Below, piece by piece: positions 53,227 through 63,477 of a stretch of DNA of 64,000 nt. Under the pieces are notes generated by a model. That model saw nothing but the letters and a program-made list of their open reading frames with translations, had not been told where the DNA came from and searched no databases. Within the stretch, counting starts at the first letter, position 1. Each line of letters starts with the position of its first letter. Both the position numbers and the translations under genes were made by a program. The DNA is from Dolomedes plantarius (Eukaryota; Arthropoda; Arachnida; Araneae; Dolomedidae): positions 54,799,783 to 54,863,782 of the forward strand of contig OU015500.1 in NCBI GenBank assembly GCA_907164885.2, given 5' to 3'.

Positions 53227-53545
53227 TATATATAAATAAAATCACTCTTCAACTTTTAACGCATTGCAAATCATAGATTATTATTTTGAAAAAATTAGTT
53301 AAATTGTAAAATGAACTAATTTTTTTTTCATTGCTATCTATGATTGTACATTAAACATTCTAATCAGTCAATAGTTTGTTATGAAAGGAAAAATGGAGAT
53401 TTTAACTAATAAAATTATTGCAGATTTCATATCGATATGTTATATATATCTGCGTGTTACTAATGTGCTATATATTAACAGCTTTCTTTTTTCTGTAAAT
53501 GGAAATGTTTTAACTATAAAATTTTTCAATTTCTGATATTTACAG

Positions 53546-53815
53546 AGCCTTTAAGAGTCACGGTGACTCCGCCAGAGCTTCGGCTGGAAGTTGGTAAAAC
53601 TGCCACACTTAACTGTTCAGTATTCGGCAGTCCAGCTGGAACCGTCTTGTGGAAGAAAGACATGTTGGCGTTGCAGCCTAGTTCAAAAATTTCGTTTCCG
53701 AATGCATATTTACTTCAAGTCCGACAAATAAGAAGGCCTGATGCCGGTATTTACCAGTGTTTCATTCAAAGGGAGCTTTACTCGGCGCAGGCATCTGCTG
53801 TTCTCGTTATAGGTG
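53546..53815 (+). CDS. Dscam: Dscam exon: complete Ig4
   Basis: The exon is 270 nt, with acceptor TGATATTTACAG and donor GTAAGT, phase 1 at both ends. It encodes one Ig domain: EPLRVTVTPPELRLEVGKTA, then first cysteine at about 24 (TLNCSVFG, which also forms an N-C-S glycosylation sequon), tryptophan at 36 (VLWKKD), and DAGIYQCF with the second cysteine at 72. The QCF motif followed by AQASAVLVIG resembles the QCFVRN...AEASAEL segment of insect Dscam Ig4. It lies 21.2 kb downstream of Ig3, in a region otherwise made of transposons and AT-rich sequence, and only about 300 bp after the right end of a Tc1-like element. Confidence 0.94.
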
Positions 53816-54036
53816 GTAAGTAAAGAGTAATTACATAATTTTTATAACAAAATGCTTAAGGATTGGGTAAATCTTCACAGTACAGATCGAATTTAGTATT
53901 TTGATGTCTGCAGTCTATACCCACCAGTGGGAATCCAAAACTTGAAGGCCTTCTGTGTTGCTACGGTGGATCCCATTCTGTGCCTTGTAATTTAATGTTT
54001 GAAATGAAGGACTTCTGAAGGATGTTACATTATAGA

Positions 54037-54040
<4 letters not shown>

Positions 54041-54107
<67 letters not shown>

Positions 54108-54119
54108 TGTGTGTGTGTG
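54041..54119. repeat. Compound (AT)n(GT)n microsatellite
   Basis: About 34 bp AT followed by about 45 bp GT with one CT interruption. Confidence 0.96.
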
Positions 54120-54140
54120 CTATTTTAAATATATATATAT

Positions 54141-55079
54141 GCTATTTTTTTCCATAAAATAGACTGATTCCATAAAATTCGTGTATTTGAAGATAATTTT
54201 ACAGACACTTAATAGTCTACAAAATAGTCTACTCCTGAATTAATACACCGTTTCCAATGACTCTGCCACCCATTGATAACCGCCTGGAAGTTTTAAACTG
54301 TAATCCTGTTCAGAACGCGCGTTTCGTTTTTCGGCAAGTTCACTAGACTGCTAAAACGATGCCCTTTGTGACAAGGAGCGATGCGCCATGAAGTTTTGTT
54401 TAAAACTAAACAAATCAGCTACTGAGATGCTTGCCATGTTACAAGAAGCCTACCGGAAGGATCTTTGTCCAAGGCTCAAGTGATTAGGTGGCACAAAACT
54501 TTCAAAGCTGGAAGAGAGGACGTCGATGATGAATAACGCGCTGGGCTCCCATCAAGTTCTCGAACTCATAATATGGCTAAAGCTCTTTTGTACTTATCAT
54601 CGGACGAGGGCCCAAATGATGTCCTCCGGACAGACAGTTAAGGCAGATTTTTACAAAGAAGTGCTTCAAAGATTGAGGAATCGAAACGTCCGCCCGGAGC
54701 TCACAAGCAATTGGATTCCGCACTCCGATAATGCGCCGGTCCATCAATACAGCCTGATCTGTCACCGCAACTTTTTCAAGACTTTTTTCGATTCCCTGGT
54801 TTAAAATCCAGCTTAAAAGATCATCGTTTTGATAATCTGTAGAATCCAGCTTAAAAGGTCATCGTTTTGATAATCTGGAGAACTTGGAGAAAAACGTAAC
54901 GCGCGTTCTGAACAGCATTCCTGTTGAAGACTTCCAGGGGGGCATCAATGGGAGGCAGAGTCGTTGGCAAGGTGTATTAATGCAGGAGGAAGCTATTTTA
55001 AAGACTATTAAGTGTGCGTAAAATTATCTTCAAATAAATGAATTTTATGGAATCCGTCTCATTATTTTCAGGAAAGACC

Positions 55080-55082
<3 letters not shown>
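54141..55082 (+). mobile_element. mariner-derived element with ~195-bp terminal inverted repeats
   Basis: Left arm 54141 to about 54340 and right arm about 54890-55082 are inverted copies (for example TTTGAAGATAATTTTAC, ACACTTAATAGTCT and GTTCAGAACGCGCGTT). The right end reads CAGGGTCTTTCCTG when inverted and abuts (TA)n. As in the element at 4353, the right arm is the 3' coding end of the transposase, so the left arm is an inverted duplicate of it. Confidence 0.8.
54388..55020 (+). pseudogene. mariner transposase, fragmentary
   Basis: The N-terminal piece reads MKFCLKLNKSATEMLAMLQE and AYRKDLCP, then in other frames IRWHKTFKAGREDVDD, the mariner HTH region. A large part is missing, including the first catalytic Asp. 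Downstream comes GQTVKADFYKEVLQRLRNRN and SNWIPHSDNAPVH with the second Asp. The third Asp region is not recognisable. A 38-bp tandem duplication starting AATCCAGCTTAAAAG (54805-54880) lies in its place. Frameshifts and stops throughout. Confidence 0.8.

Positions 55083-55130
<48 letters not shown>
55083..55130. repeat. (TA)n microsatellite abutting a mariner end
   Basis: 48 bp of TA immediately after the ...ACCCTG end of the mariner relic. Confidence 0.96.
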
Positions 55131-55131
<1 letters not shown>

Positions 55132-57133
55132 CTTACAAATATATAAAATGATATACACTTTTCAACAATTAGAGTAACAGTAAAATAAAAGTAAAAGCTC
55201 TTACCTGTTTATTTAGCAGTATAAATGTTGGAGTTTAATCTTATTTAAGATTTATTTTTTACGTTTTATTTCAAGAAAAAGCCAAACCGAATCAAAATAT
55301 CTAATTTTCAGCTAATGCAGATGTTTTGTTTTTTAAATATATTACTGTATGGCATCTTAACTTTTCAGAGCTGTTTGAATCTTGAATTTCTCTATAGCCT
55401 AACCAGATACAGTATAATTTACATACTGGACGAGCTCTTTAAAATATACTTCTAATAAAGTCTTCCAAATTTGAAATTTTATCACTGGGACTTTTACAAA
55501 AGGATGATGCTTATTAAACGCGGACTTAAAGATGCATAAATTTACCTACGTGTTTAAAATTCTGAAGAACGTATTACGGACAACAAACTACTTTATTGAT
55601 TTAAGTTCCCGGTATTCACAGATTAAAGGAATGTCTTATGCATATCGCGGAATTTTAATATTAAATTTGGCTTTACAGTTTGTAAAATTCCTCAATTTTA
55701 AATCAAGGTATTTATAATAGTGTGTTCAGATTTCAAACTTCTTTAATTAATGTGTTATAACAAAATTTTGGATGTATTTTTCACATTTTTTATGTAGTAT
55801 TATTTCTTACTTCAAAATTTTCCTTCTTTTCAATGCCATTTTCTTACTCATTATTTAAATTAATCCTTTTTTCAAATAAGCATTAAGTCTTTTAGCTTTA
55901 TTTACTGTTTATATGCTAAAAATAAATATTTAAATGCTGAGATAGGAAATAATCCGAAGTTGAACCCACTACTAAACATTTGCATTCACTATTATCCAGA
56001 AACCACAGTAACATTAATTTAAATAAAATCGCATCGTATTAAATGGAAAATAAAATCGCTTATGCATGATAAAATGTTTTATTTATTAATCAGATTTTAG
56101 ATGAGATCGTGATGTTAACTTTTAGCTCACAATAAATTTATTTTATTGAGTTAGAACAATTTTAACAGGAAAAAGTTAGTGTATTAGATGCATTTATTCT
56201 CACATAATAATACTTAACACGAATCTGACTAAAGCTGGTTAAGAAGCATATTTGGTTCATATATTTATTGCACATTTTACACACACTCAGATATATATAT
56301 ATATATATGATAGGTATATGCAGATCTTATTTGCCATCACTTTATGCTCCTAAATCTATCATAACATAATTTTATTATTAAGTATAATGATTAAGCCATT
56401 AATTTCTTATTTCATAAATACATCCAGGTTCCTAATCTTAAATGGATTTATTTTATGTTTCTAGAATACATATAGGTTTGGAAATTTTGCTCTCAGGGGA
56501 CTTTTAAAGGGAAATGGCATAGATGATAGTGTAAATTTTATATTTTTTACTAAAATTAATTGGTTCAGAATCCCTTTCTCGGCCATACAAAAGGTGTCAT
56601 TTTTTTTCATTTTCTTTAATTGTATTCAAATTCAGTGCTTCAGACGTTGTCATTACAAATATACCAAAACAAATTATTTATAGATTAAAAAAAGGAGTCA
56701 GGCGTCTCCAGTTTTTCTAGCTCAGGTGTGAATCAGTTTGGAGGAATGACATCCGTTGGCAATAAATTTTTCCCCAGAATAATAAATAAGAAGAAAAAAT
56801 TAAGCGTAGGGGGCTTCTAAAAATAGGACTCTGTAGTAGAATAAAGTTCAATTATTTTCAATGATATGGACTATTTTTTAATACTTTTGTTATAATTATG
56901 ACACGTGTTTTAAATTTAGCGATAATTTAAAGCTATAATTACTAAAATGTACATAAATAATGTATTTAAAGTGTTATGAGATTTTTTCTCATTAAAAATA
57001 TTTTTTTTAACTTTATTTTACTATTACCACCATCAGGTTTAGTTTATGTTGCTAATTGCTTATTTTTCAATATAATGAAAAAGGTATATTGTTTAGAACT
57101 CAAAGAATGGTAGGGTAGTACAATATACATTAA

Positions 57134-57898
57134 GGGGAGTGGTCACTTTTACGTACCTTTAAAAGTATCATTTTTAGACCTATGCTCGATTGTATGTACT
57201 ACTCGTGTTTTTTGCTTGATTTACACGAAATTTCTTGAATAACTGCCTGTAATACTGTTTATTATATATGCAATATTTCAACGTAATTAAAAAAATAAAA
57301 TTATTTTTTCTGCATAAAAAGTGAATATTTTTTTAAAAATCGAACATTTTGTAGTCAACTACTGTGCGCATTCTGTCAAAATAAATTATAAACGTACAGT
57401 AATAATTGTTAACTATACGTGATTACAATACTTCAGATAACAAAATACACAAACATTCTTGAACCTTAACATATTTAATTTTTTTTTAAGAATTTTTTTA
57501 CAAGCTTTTACTCAGTCATTTTTGAAATTTCTAATTAAAAATAGCATGTACTAATTTTTTTAATATATTTTATAATATTGTTGGTGGATATTGTTGCCTG
57601 AAATATTGTAGTCACATATAGTAAACAATTATTACTGTACCTTAATAATTTATTTTGAAAGAAGGCGCACAGTAGTTGACTGCAAAATGTTCTATTTAAA
57701 AAAATTATTCACTTTTTATGGATAAAAAATAATTTTATTTTTTTAATTACCTTGAAATATTGCATATATAATAAACAGTATTCTAGGCAGTTACTCAAAA
57801 AATTTCATGTAAATCAAGCAAAAATCATGAGTAGTACGTGCAATCGAACATGGTCTAAAAATGATACTTTTAAAGGTACGTAAAAGTGACCACTCCCC
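57134..57898. mobile_element. TTAA-flanked giant palindrome (765 bp), MITE-like
   Basis: TTAA at 57130-57133 and 57899-57902 encloses ends GGGGAGTGGTCACTTTTACG and its inverse. The two halves remain alignable nearly to the centre, with arms of roughly 320 bp and a short unmatched middle near 57460-57580. Shared words include ACTGTTTATTATATATGCAA and GTCAACTACTGTGCGC. AT-rich, non-coding. Termini resemble those of the 38288 element. Confidence 0.9.
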
Positions 57899-58344
57899 TT
57901 AAGTGCTGTAAAACCAGGTCAGTGAACTTTGGACATCGAGAAAGTTTAATATTATACTGGAGATCATATCGTTTCAGCAGAAGCAGATATAATGGTCAGA
58001 TATTAAAATAGTTGATTGTCATCCTATAAAAGAATGTTAAAGTCATTTAGGAAGTATAATTTATGCTTCTCTAGGTACAGAGCCCTTCTTGCAGCAAAAA
58101 TATGCTTTTATAGCTGTCCAAAATTCTGAGATATATCTGTATTATACACATTATTACCTAGTGCACATGCTTGAGTAAATTTAGAAAAAAATGAAGGAAT
58201 GGACTTATTATGGTTGAATAATCAAAATGTAATAAACTGACTAAATAATGTATAATCCGTATTTACACTGACATAACCTATGTTGTAAAGTTCTTTTTTT
58301 AGTTTTCGAAATTACAAATTTTGCTTGCCCTACCCCCCACACAG

Positions 58345-58755
58345 ATTTATCTCCGTCTCTAAAACTAACATTTCCCGAAAAGACTGTGCGTCCCGGGAGA
58401 TACGTGTCCCTGACTTGCGTGGCCTCGGGCCACCCCGAACCGCTCATCCGCTGGAGGCTCGACAACATCTGGACGCTCTCCACCCGTCACGGGGTCCTCA
58501 TCAGTTCGTATCAGACGAGCAACGGCGACGTTGTCAGTTCCGTCAACTTCACCTCGGCCGACGTCACTGATGGCGGCCTGTATTCCTGCGAGGCCTATAA
58601 CGACGCCGGTAGAGCGACGCACTCCAACCGGCTGAACGTGTTCGGACCGCTCTTCATCAGAGCGATTAATAACCTGACAGCCCTTGCCGGAGATGCCTTC
58701 TCTGTGACGTGTCCCTTCGGAGGCTACCCTTACGAATCAATCCAGTGGAAAAGAG
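58345..58755 (+). CDS. Dscam: Dscam exon: Ig5 and N-terminal half of Ig6
   Basis: The exon is 411 nt, with acceptor CCCCCCACACAG and donor GTAAAG, phase 1 at both ends. Ig5 covers about residues 1-100: cysteine 25 (SLTCVASGHP), tryptophan 37 (IRWRLD), NGDVVSSVNFTS with a possible N-F-T sequon, and DGGLYSC with cysteine 82. The exon then continues into Ig6: PLFIRAINNLTALAGDAFSV, cysteine 123 (TCPFGGYP) and tryptophan 135 (IQWKRG). The Ig6 half carries an N-L-T sequon. The exon is visibly richer in G, C and CpG than its surroundings and than the other exons of this gene. Confidence 0.95.
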
Positions 58756-58837
58756 GTAAAGTCGATGCCTTAATCAATCATCTCTCACCAATAATACTCC
58801 GTGAATAATGATCTGTGTATCAACTCTTCGAGATTCC

Positions 58838-59800
58838 AGGGAAGTGATTAGGAGTTTTGAGGAGTTGGAAGAGTGGTATTAATCTTAATAGCGTGGAAAA
58901 TAATAAGTGATGAATGCATTGTCGGGTGAAGTGCAGCTAAAAATTTGTTGCGGCGTTCTTCTCTATACCCCAGTGCTAATAACTCCGTAAAGATTGTGAT
59001 GTAAATTAATCAAGTAGCCGATGAATGATGAATTTTGTATTAAACATGTTACTTTCTACATTATAGGGTAAGTCAGGCAGTTCTCTATCTGAAAGATATT
59101 TATCAGTAGCATATATCTAGACACTTACTGTAGACATATACCTACATTTTAATGTAGGCATAGTCACATATAGAAATAAAGCGTAGTATGACTGAAATTT
59201 TAATAAATTTAACAATTTTAATAAATAAATTATAATAAATTTAACTTGAATATTAATGTTGCATCTCAAAATTTTTGTCAATTAATTTTGACAGTTTGAA
59301 TTAAGCTCCCTCTTCAATATTTTAAGGAAGTGATTAGGAGTTTCGATAAGTTGAAGAATGGTGTTAATCTTAATATCATGGAAAATAATTAGTGATGGAT
59401 GCATTTTCAATGAAAGTGCAGCTAAAAATTCGTTGCAGGATAATTCACTGCATGTCAGTCTTAATAATTGTGTAAATATTGTGATGTAAATTAATCAAGT
59501 AGTGTCCGAAGCCGATGAATGATGCCCTATGCATCAAACACGTTATTCTATACATTATAGAATAAGTCAAGCTGGTGTCTGTTTGAAAGCTATTAATTAA
59601 CTACACATCTAAAGACGTGCCGATGTAGGTGTAGACCCATATAGCAATAAATTGTAACGAAAATGAAAATTTTAGATAAATTTTAAATTAAATAAACAGA
59701 GATACTAATTTAGCCTGTGAATATTTTTGTCAATTTACTTTAGGAGTTTAAATTATACGTATGTAAGAGACAAGTCATCACATAATAAAATCATTAATTT
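58838..59800. repeat. Diverged tandem duplication, ~490-bp unit
   Basis: GGAAGTGATTAGGAGTTT at about 58840 and again at about 59328, followed in both by TTAATCTTAATA, GAAAATAAT, GTGCAGCTAAAAATT, TTGTGATGTAAATTAATCAA and CATTATAG in the same order. Divergence is considerable. It lies wholly in the intron inside Ig6. Confidence 0.8.
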
Positions 59801-60151
59801 TGAAACTAACATTGTTGCCTCAAAGTTCTACATATATGACAAACTATATTCAATTATATTAGGTATTTTTCTCGGAAAATTATATTATTTGTTACATACA
59901 TACTACATTCATCAGACATTGCTCAAATAGTAATTTGCGAAATATTGAATGTTCTACTTGTAATACTAGTATGTTGAAATTTAAAATTAAATTAAACATT
60001 ATATATTTAATATATTAAACAGAATTATTTACATGCTCAGAAAGATAATTTAGTTAATCTCCATTTATATTTATTGGTTACGCTATTGCTGAAATATTTA
60101 CTATGGTTTAAAAATAATTACTTTTCTCACAGGACTCAGTTACTTACACTT

Positions 60152-60259
<108 letters not shown>

Positions 60260-60981
60260 TTGATAGCAATTCCTATGTTAATGTGTGCTATTGGCATATT
60301 TTCGTCGAGGTGCGAGGTTTAAACCTCTCTTAAATATATTTGAAAAATCATAAGGCGATGTCAAAAATAGGAAAATTATTCCAGATTTTTAAAAATGTAT
60401 CATCTTCCTTTCATCAAATAATATGCATTTTCGTAGATTTATAGCCCTTTAGTTCACGTATGTTCCTTTGACTAAACTTTTGATATACAGGATTTCACAT
60501 TCATGTAAAGCAATCTTATCATAGAAGCTCAAGTCCAATGAATGATGTTATACCATTTGTAAAAAACCCATAGAACGAACACGTTATTTGTCTTTCAATT
60601 TGTTTTAAAAAAAACCACAGAAATAAGGACGAAATTAGATATAAAAATATTACATTGGATACAACTTTAATTCTTAGAGATAAACAATCAAATATTTTAT
60701 ACATATTTTTATAAATTCTCATGGTCATTTTATTTGAAATAAATCACCAAACGCATGAAGAATATATACGATACCAAACTCATTCTAAAAGACCTATGAT
60801 AAATGATAGTTGTACATTTACGTTCACGCTTACAGGAATTTCGAAAGAGTAAAGTTTTTGGAAACATTATTTATATCCAGTATTAGTAACACTTAAAGTG
60901 TTTTCTTCTCTAAATCCCATCTATTTCTAGAAGTTGTTTCTCAAAGTAATAAATAGCTCAAGCCGCTGACCGTTTTTATAG

Positions 60982-61146
60982 ATGAACGCCTCCTCCCTGT
61001 CAATCAACGTCAGAGAGTCTTTCCTAACGGAACTTTGTTGATATTGGACATGCAGCCCGGGGTGGATGATGGTCACTACAGTTGTGAAGTCATACCAAGT
61101 CAGGGGATAGCGCCTGTGGCACGTTCCTTCCGAATATATATTAAAA
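60982..61146 (+). CDS. Dscam: Dscam exon: C-terminal half of Ig6
   Basis: The exon is 165 nt, with acceptor CGTTTTTATAG and donor GTAAGA, phase 1 at both ends. It encodes DERLLPVNQRQRVFPNGTLL (including an N-G-T sequon), then DMQPGVDDGHYSCEVIPSQG with the F-strand cysteine that completes Ig6, and ends RSFRIYIK. It matches insect Dscam Ig6, which has RKQKVFPNGTLI at the same place. A perfect 16-bp inverted repeat begins 34 nt after the donor. The region has no stretch longer than 60 codons, so the exon is found only by splice signals and domain continuity. Confidence 0.92.
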
Positions 61147-61179
61147 GTAAGAGCTGCATTATTATAAATAGCAATTCAC

Positions 61180-61215
61180 AAAATGCAGTTCAAATTCACA
61201 TTTGAACTGCATTTT
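61180..61215 (+). repeat. Perfect 16-bp hairpin just downstream of the Ig6 donor
   Basis: AAAATGCAGTTCAAAT (61180-61195), loop TCAC, and ATTTGAACTGCATTTT (61200-61215). It starts 34 nt after the 5' splice site of the Ig6 exon and would form a stable stem in the pre-mRNA. Confidence 0.85.
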
Positions 61216-61800
61216 TGAGAGCAATATAGATTTATTTTACACTAGTAGACACTAGAAGCTTTATAATGCAATCAAAAAAAATGTAGATCAAACATTACTT
61301 TTAACTAGATTTTTGAGAGCTATATAGATTTCTTCTGCACTATAGTCGAACCCCGTTATAACGAACTTCAAGGGACCAATGGTTTTGTTCGCGTTATCCG
61401 GTGGTTCGTTATATCCGAACCGTTAAGAAAAAAACTACAGTTCACAAACTGTATAACTCATTAGTTCCAATGTGTATTCAATAATGATGTATTAAAAAAT
61501 GATAAAATCTATTAAAAATGATTATTAATGACTTAAATCGACTAAAATCGATTACATTAAACTGACAAAATACTAATTAAATTACGTACAATAGGAAAAC
61601 GGAGGGACCAAATTTTTCGTTCGTTATATCCGAGAGTTTGTTATATACCGGGTTCGCTATAACGGGGTTCGACTGTAGTAATACTATACTACATTTAAAA
61701 TAAAATCCAGTTCAAACATTAATTTGGATTGCACTTTGTGAGTGCTACAAAATTCTCATACACTAGTGGTATTACAATGCCATTAACATTTTTGGTATTA
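61208..61800. repeat. Degenerate repeat of ~95-100 bp, interrupted by a MITE
   Basis: Words such as TTTTGAGAGCAATATAGATTT and TTTTGAGAGCTATATAGATTT, TACACTAGTAG, and ATTACAATGC/TATAATGCAATC recur about three times on both sides of the Tigger-like insertion. Identity is low and unit borders are approximate. Confidence 0.45.
61343..61675. mobile_element. Tigger/pogo-type MITE
   Basis: The right end inverted reads CAGTCGAACCCCGTTATAGC, and the left end reads TAGTCGAACCCCGTTATAAC (first base changed), with TA flanks at 61341-61342 and 61676-61677. GTCGAACCxCGTTATAACG is the familiar terminus of pogo/Tigger elements. Subterminal CGTTATATCCGA is also repeated in both halves. 333 bp, no transposase. 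Confidence 0.9.
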
Positions 61801-62804
61801 CACAGTGAAATAGCAAGAACAAAAGAATAAATAAACGAATCCGTGAACATTAGAAACAATTTTTCAAAAATTATTTAAATTTCATAATATTTGTATTTTA
61901 AAATCTCATATGAAATCATTCAATTCATATCAAGCACAATAATTATCTTAAGATATTACTTTAAAAAAAATTATAAACCTGAATGTTTTTAACGATACGT
62001 GAAAGTGTCTGACAGCAAAAATTATCCTTGAACTAACAAGAAAATTACGGGCAGTCGGTCAGCAAGTGAAAAAAAATATACGCTAAGTTCAAAAGTTTAA
62101 ATAATGGATTTAAATAGCCTTGTAGAACAGAGATTGTTTAAGCAACAAAAGTAACAACATAATTTAAATGATATTCTTTCAAATTTAACCTTTGAGTATT
62201 TGCTATACGTGCTGACGTTATACAATTTTATAAATTTAAAATACTAGTTATCTTATAAACTTCGAAGATATAATACGATAATTTTAGGGACACACAAACA
62301 CGCAAACAGCACACCCATCCACCCATACACATATTTTATTCCTAATACATATATATAAAGTGTATATAAATGTATATAAATAATACTCGTTATTTATTTT
62401 CAAACGCATATACGTAATACAACAGTAATATTCAAGAAAGTGTATTTGATTCCTTTTCAATGGTAAAATTATCTCCTATTTCACAAAAAACATTTTTGGT
62501 ATTTCGTTTTCCCATTTTACAGTAATGATTGCATATAAATTTAAGACTAAAATGACCTACTTCGTTTACAATAGTTGAAATTTTTTTACTAGTTTTCATG
62601 TTGAAAAATTACACTAGTTTCAAAGTTTAAAGTACAATCGTTAAAGTTTAAACAACACTAGTTAAAAGTTTTAGTAGTTTTCATGTTAAATAAGATTTTT
62701 TTATTCACTACGTAATCATTAAATTAGGGTCATTCTTAATTAAAACAGACATGGCGTCAAAAACATATGCGGCATTCTTAATAAATATATTATTTCTTTT
62801 TTAG

Positions 62805-63095
62805 CAAAACCAAAAGTTTCAAAGTTCTCATTTCAAGACAATTTGCATGAAGGTATGAGGACGGCAGTCACTTGCATAGTGGTAGCTGGTGACGGTCCGA
62901 TGTCAACAAGATGGCTAAAAGATGACTCCCCTTTGGACGAGAAAAGTCTAGATGCTACCATCATACCAGCAGAGGACGGTTTTGTCTCCACGATTACAAT
63001 AAAATCATTGTCAAACAGACATAATGGAAATTACACATGTCTTGCCACTAATGATGTTGCCACTGGTTCGTACAGCTCCGTTTTGATAGTGAAAG
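62805..63095 (+). CDS. Dscam: Dscam exon: complete Ig7
   Basis: The exon is 291 nt, with acceptor TTTCTTTTTTAG and donor GTAAAT, phase 1 at both ends; its first codon ACA is split with the preceding exon. It encodes a full domain: KPKVSKFSFQDNLHEGMRTA, cysteine 24 (VTCIVVAGDGP), tryptophan 37 (TRWLKDD), ISTI-like TIKSL, and HNGNYTC with cysteine 79 and an N-Y-T sequon. In insect Dscam1 this whole domain is the exon 9 cluster, with dozens of mutually exclusive alternatives. Here only one exon 9-like exon is visible, with 1.7 kb of intron before it and 262 bp after it, neither holding another copy. Confidence 0.94.
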
Positions 63096-63118
63096 GTAAA
63101 TTATATTCTGCAATTAAA

Positions 63119-63121
<3 letters not shown>

Positions 63122-63172
<51 letters not shown>
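63122..63172. repeat. (TA)n microsatellite 27 bp after the Ig7 donor
   Basis: About 51 bp of TA followed by CATACACACACACAGAGAGA. It takes up a fifth of the 262-bp intron between Ig7 and Ig8. Confidence 0.96.
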
Positions 63173-63177
<5 letters not shown>

Positions 63178-63357
63178 CACACACACAGAGAGAAACAGAG
63201 AGATGCGTGTGCGTAATACACGCAACCTTTACGAAGTTAAACAAGATACTTTTTAAAGTATTTTTATTGAATGAGAAATGAAGTGATACCAAAGTATCTA
63301 AAATCATATATCGTAAGACTTAGGCGTATAAGTTCATGTTTTAACATTTCATTTCAG

Positions 63358-63477
63358 TTCCCCCTCGATGGATTCTTGAACCCAGTGACACATATGCCGT
63401 GGTCGGTCGATCAGCGATAATTGATTGCCAGGCGGAAGGAGTTCCCCAGCCGCACGTTCGATGGAAAGTTGCTACAG
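63358..63477 (+). CDS. Dscam: Dscam exon: N-terminal half of Ig8
   Basis: The exon is 120 nt, with acceptor CATTTCATTTCAG and donor GTACCT, phase 1 at both ends. It encodes VPPRWILEPSDTYAVVGRSA, cysteine 24 (IIDCQAEGVPQP) and tryptophan 36 (VRWKVATG). The VPPRWILEP opening is a Dscam Ig8 signature, and insect Dscam1 also places an exon boundary just after this VxWKK segment. The donor is not a perfect consensus. If it were not used, the frame would run on into 60 residues of low-complexity Phe/Lys-rich sequence, which is not Ig-like. The second half of Ig8 is beyond the window edge. Confidence 0.87.

Larger units (their letters stand above)
32310..53545 (+). other. Dscam intron between Ig3 and Ig4 (21.2 kb), repeat-rich
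   Basis: This is the largest intron in the window. Recognised contents are listed separately: SINEs, a TTAA element, an IS630-like relic, hAT MITEs, a 110-bp satellite, a Helitron end, a Tc1-like element and (TA)n tracts. Stretches with nothing recognisable beyond AT-rich sequence: 32310-33220, 33270-35130, 35200-37490, 39140-40010, 40870-41530, 41640-42780, 43880-47450 and 49100-51790. A GC-richer patch at 37850-38150 is of unknown nature; it contains TATA-like CATAAAAAGG and could be a degraded LTR. Confidence 0.8.
53816..58344 (+). other. Dscam intron between Ig4 and Ig5 (4.5 kb)
   Basis: Contents: an AT/GT compound tract (54041-54119), a mariner relic (54141-55082), a (TA)n tract (55083-55130), plain AT-rich sequence at 55131-57129, and a 765-bp TTAA-flanked palindromic element (57134-57898). 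No extra Ig exon is visible. Confidence 0.85.
61147..62804 (+). other. Dscam intron between Ig6 and Ig7 (1.7 kb)
   Basis: In insects the intron before Ig7 carries the selector sequences of the exon 9 array. Here it contains one perfect hairpin (61180-61215), a degenerate repeat of roughly 95-100 bp broken by a Tigger-like MITE (61343-61675), and AT-rich sequence with ACTAGTTTTCATGTT-type words repeated near 62590-62690. No second Ig7-like exon is present. Confidence 0.85.
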
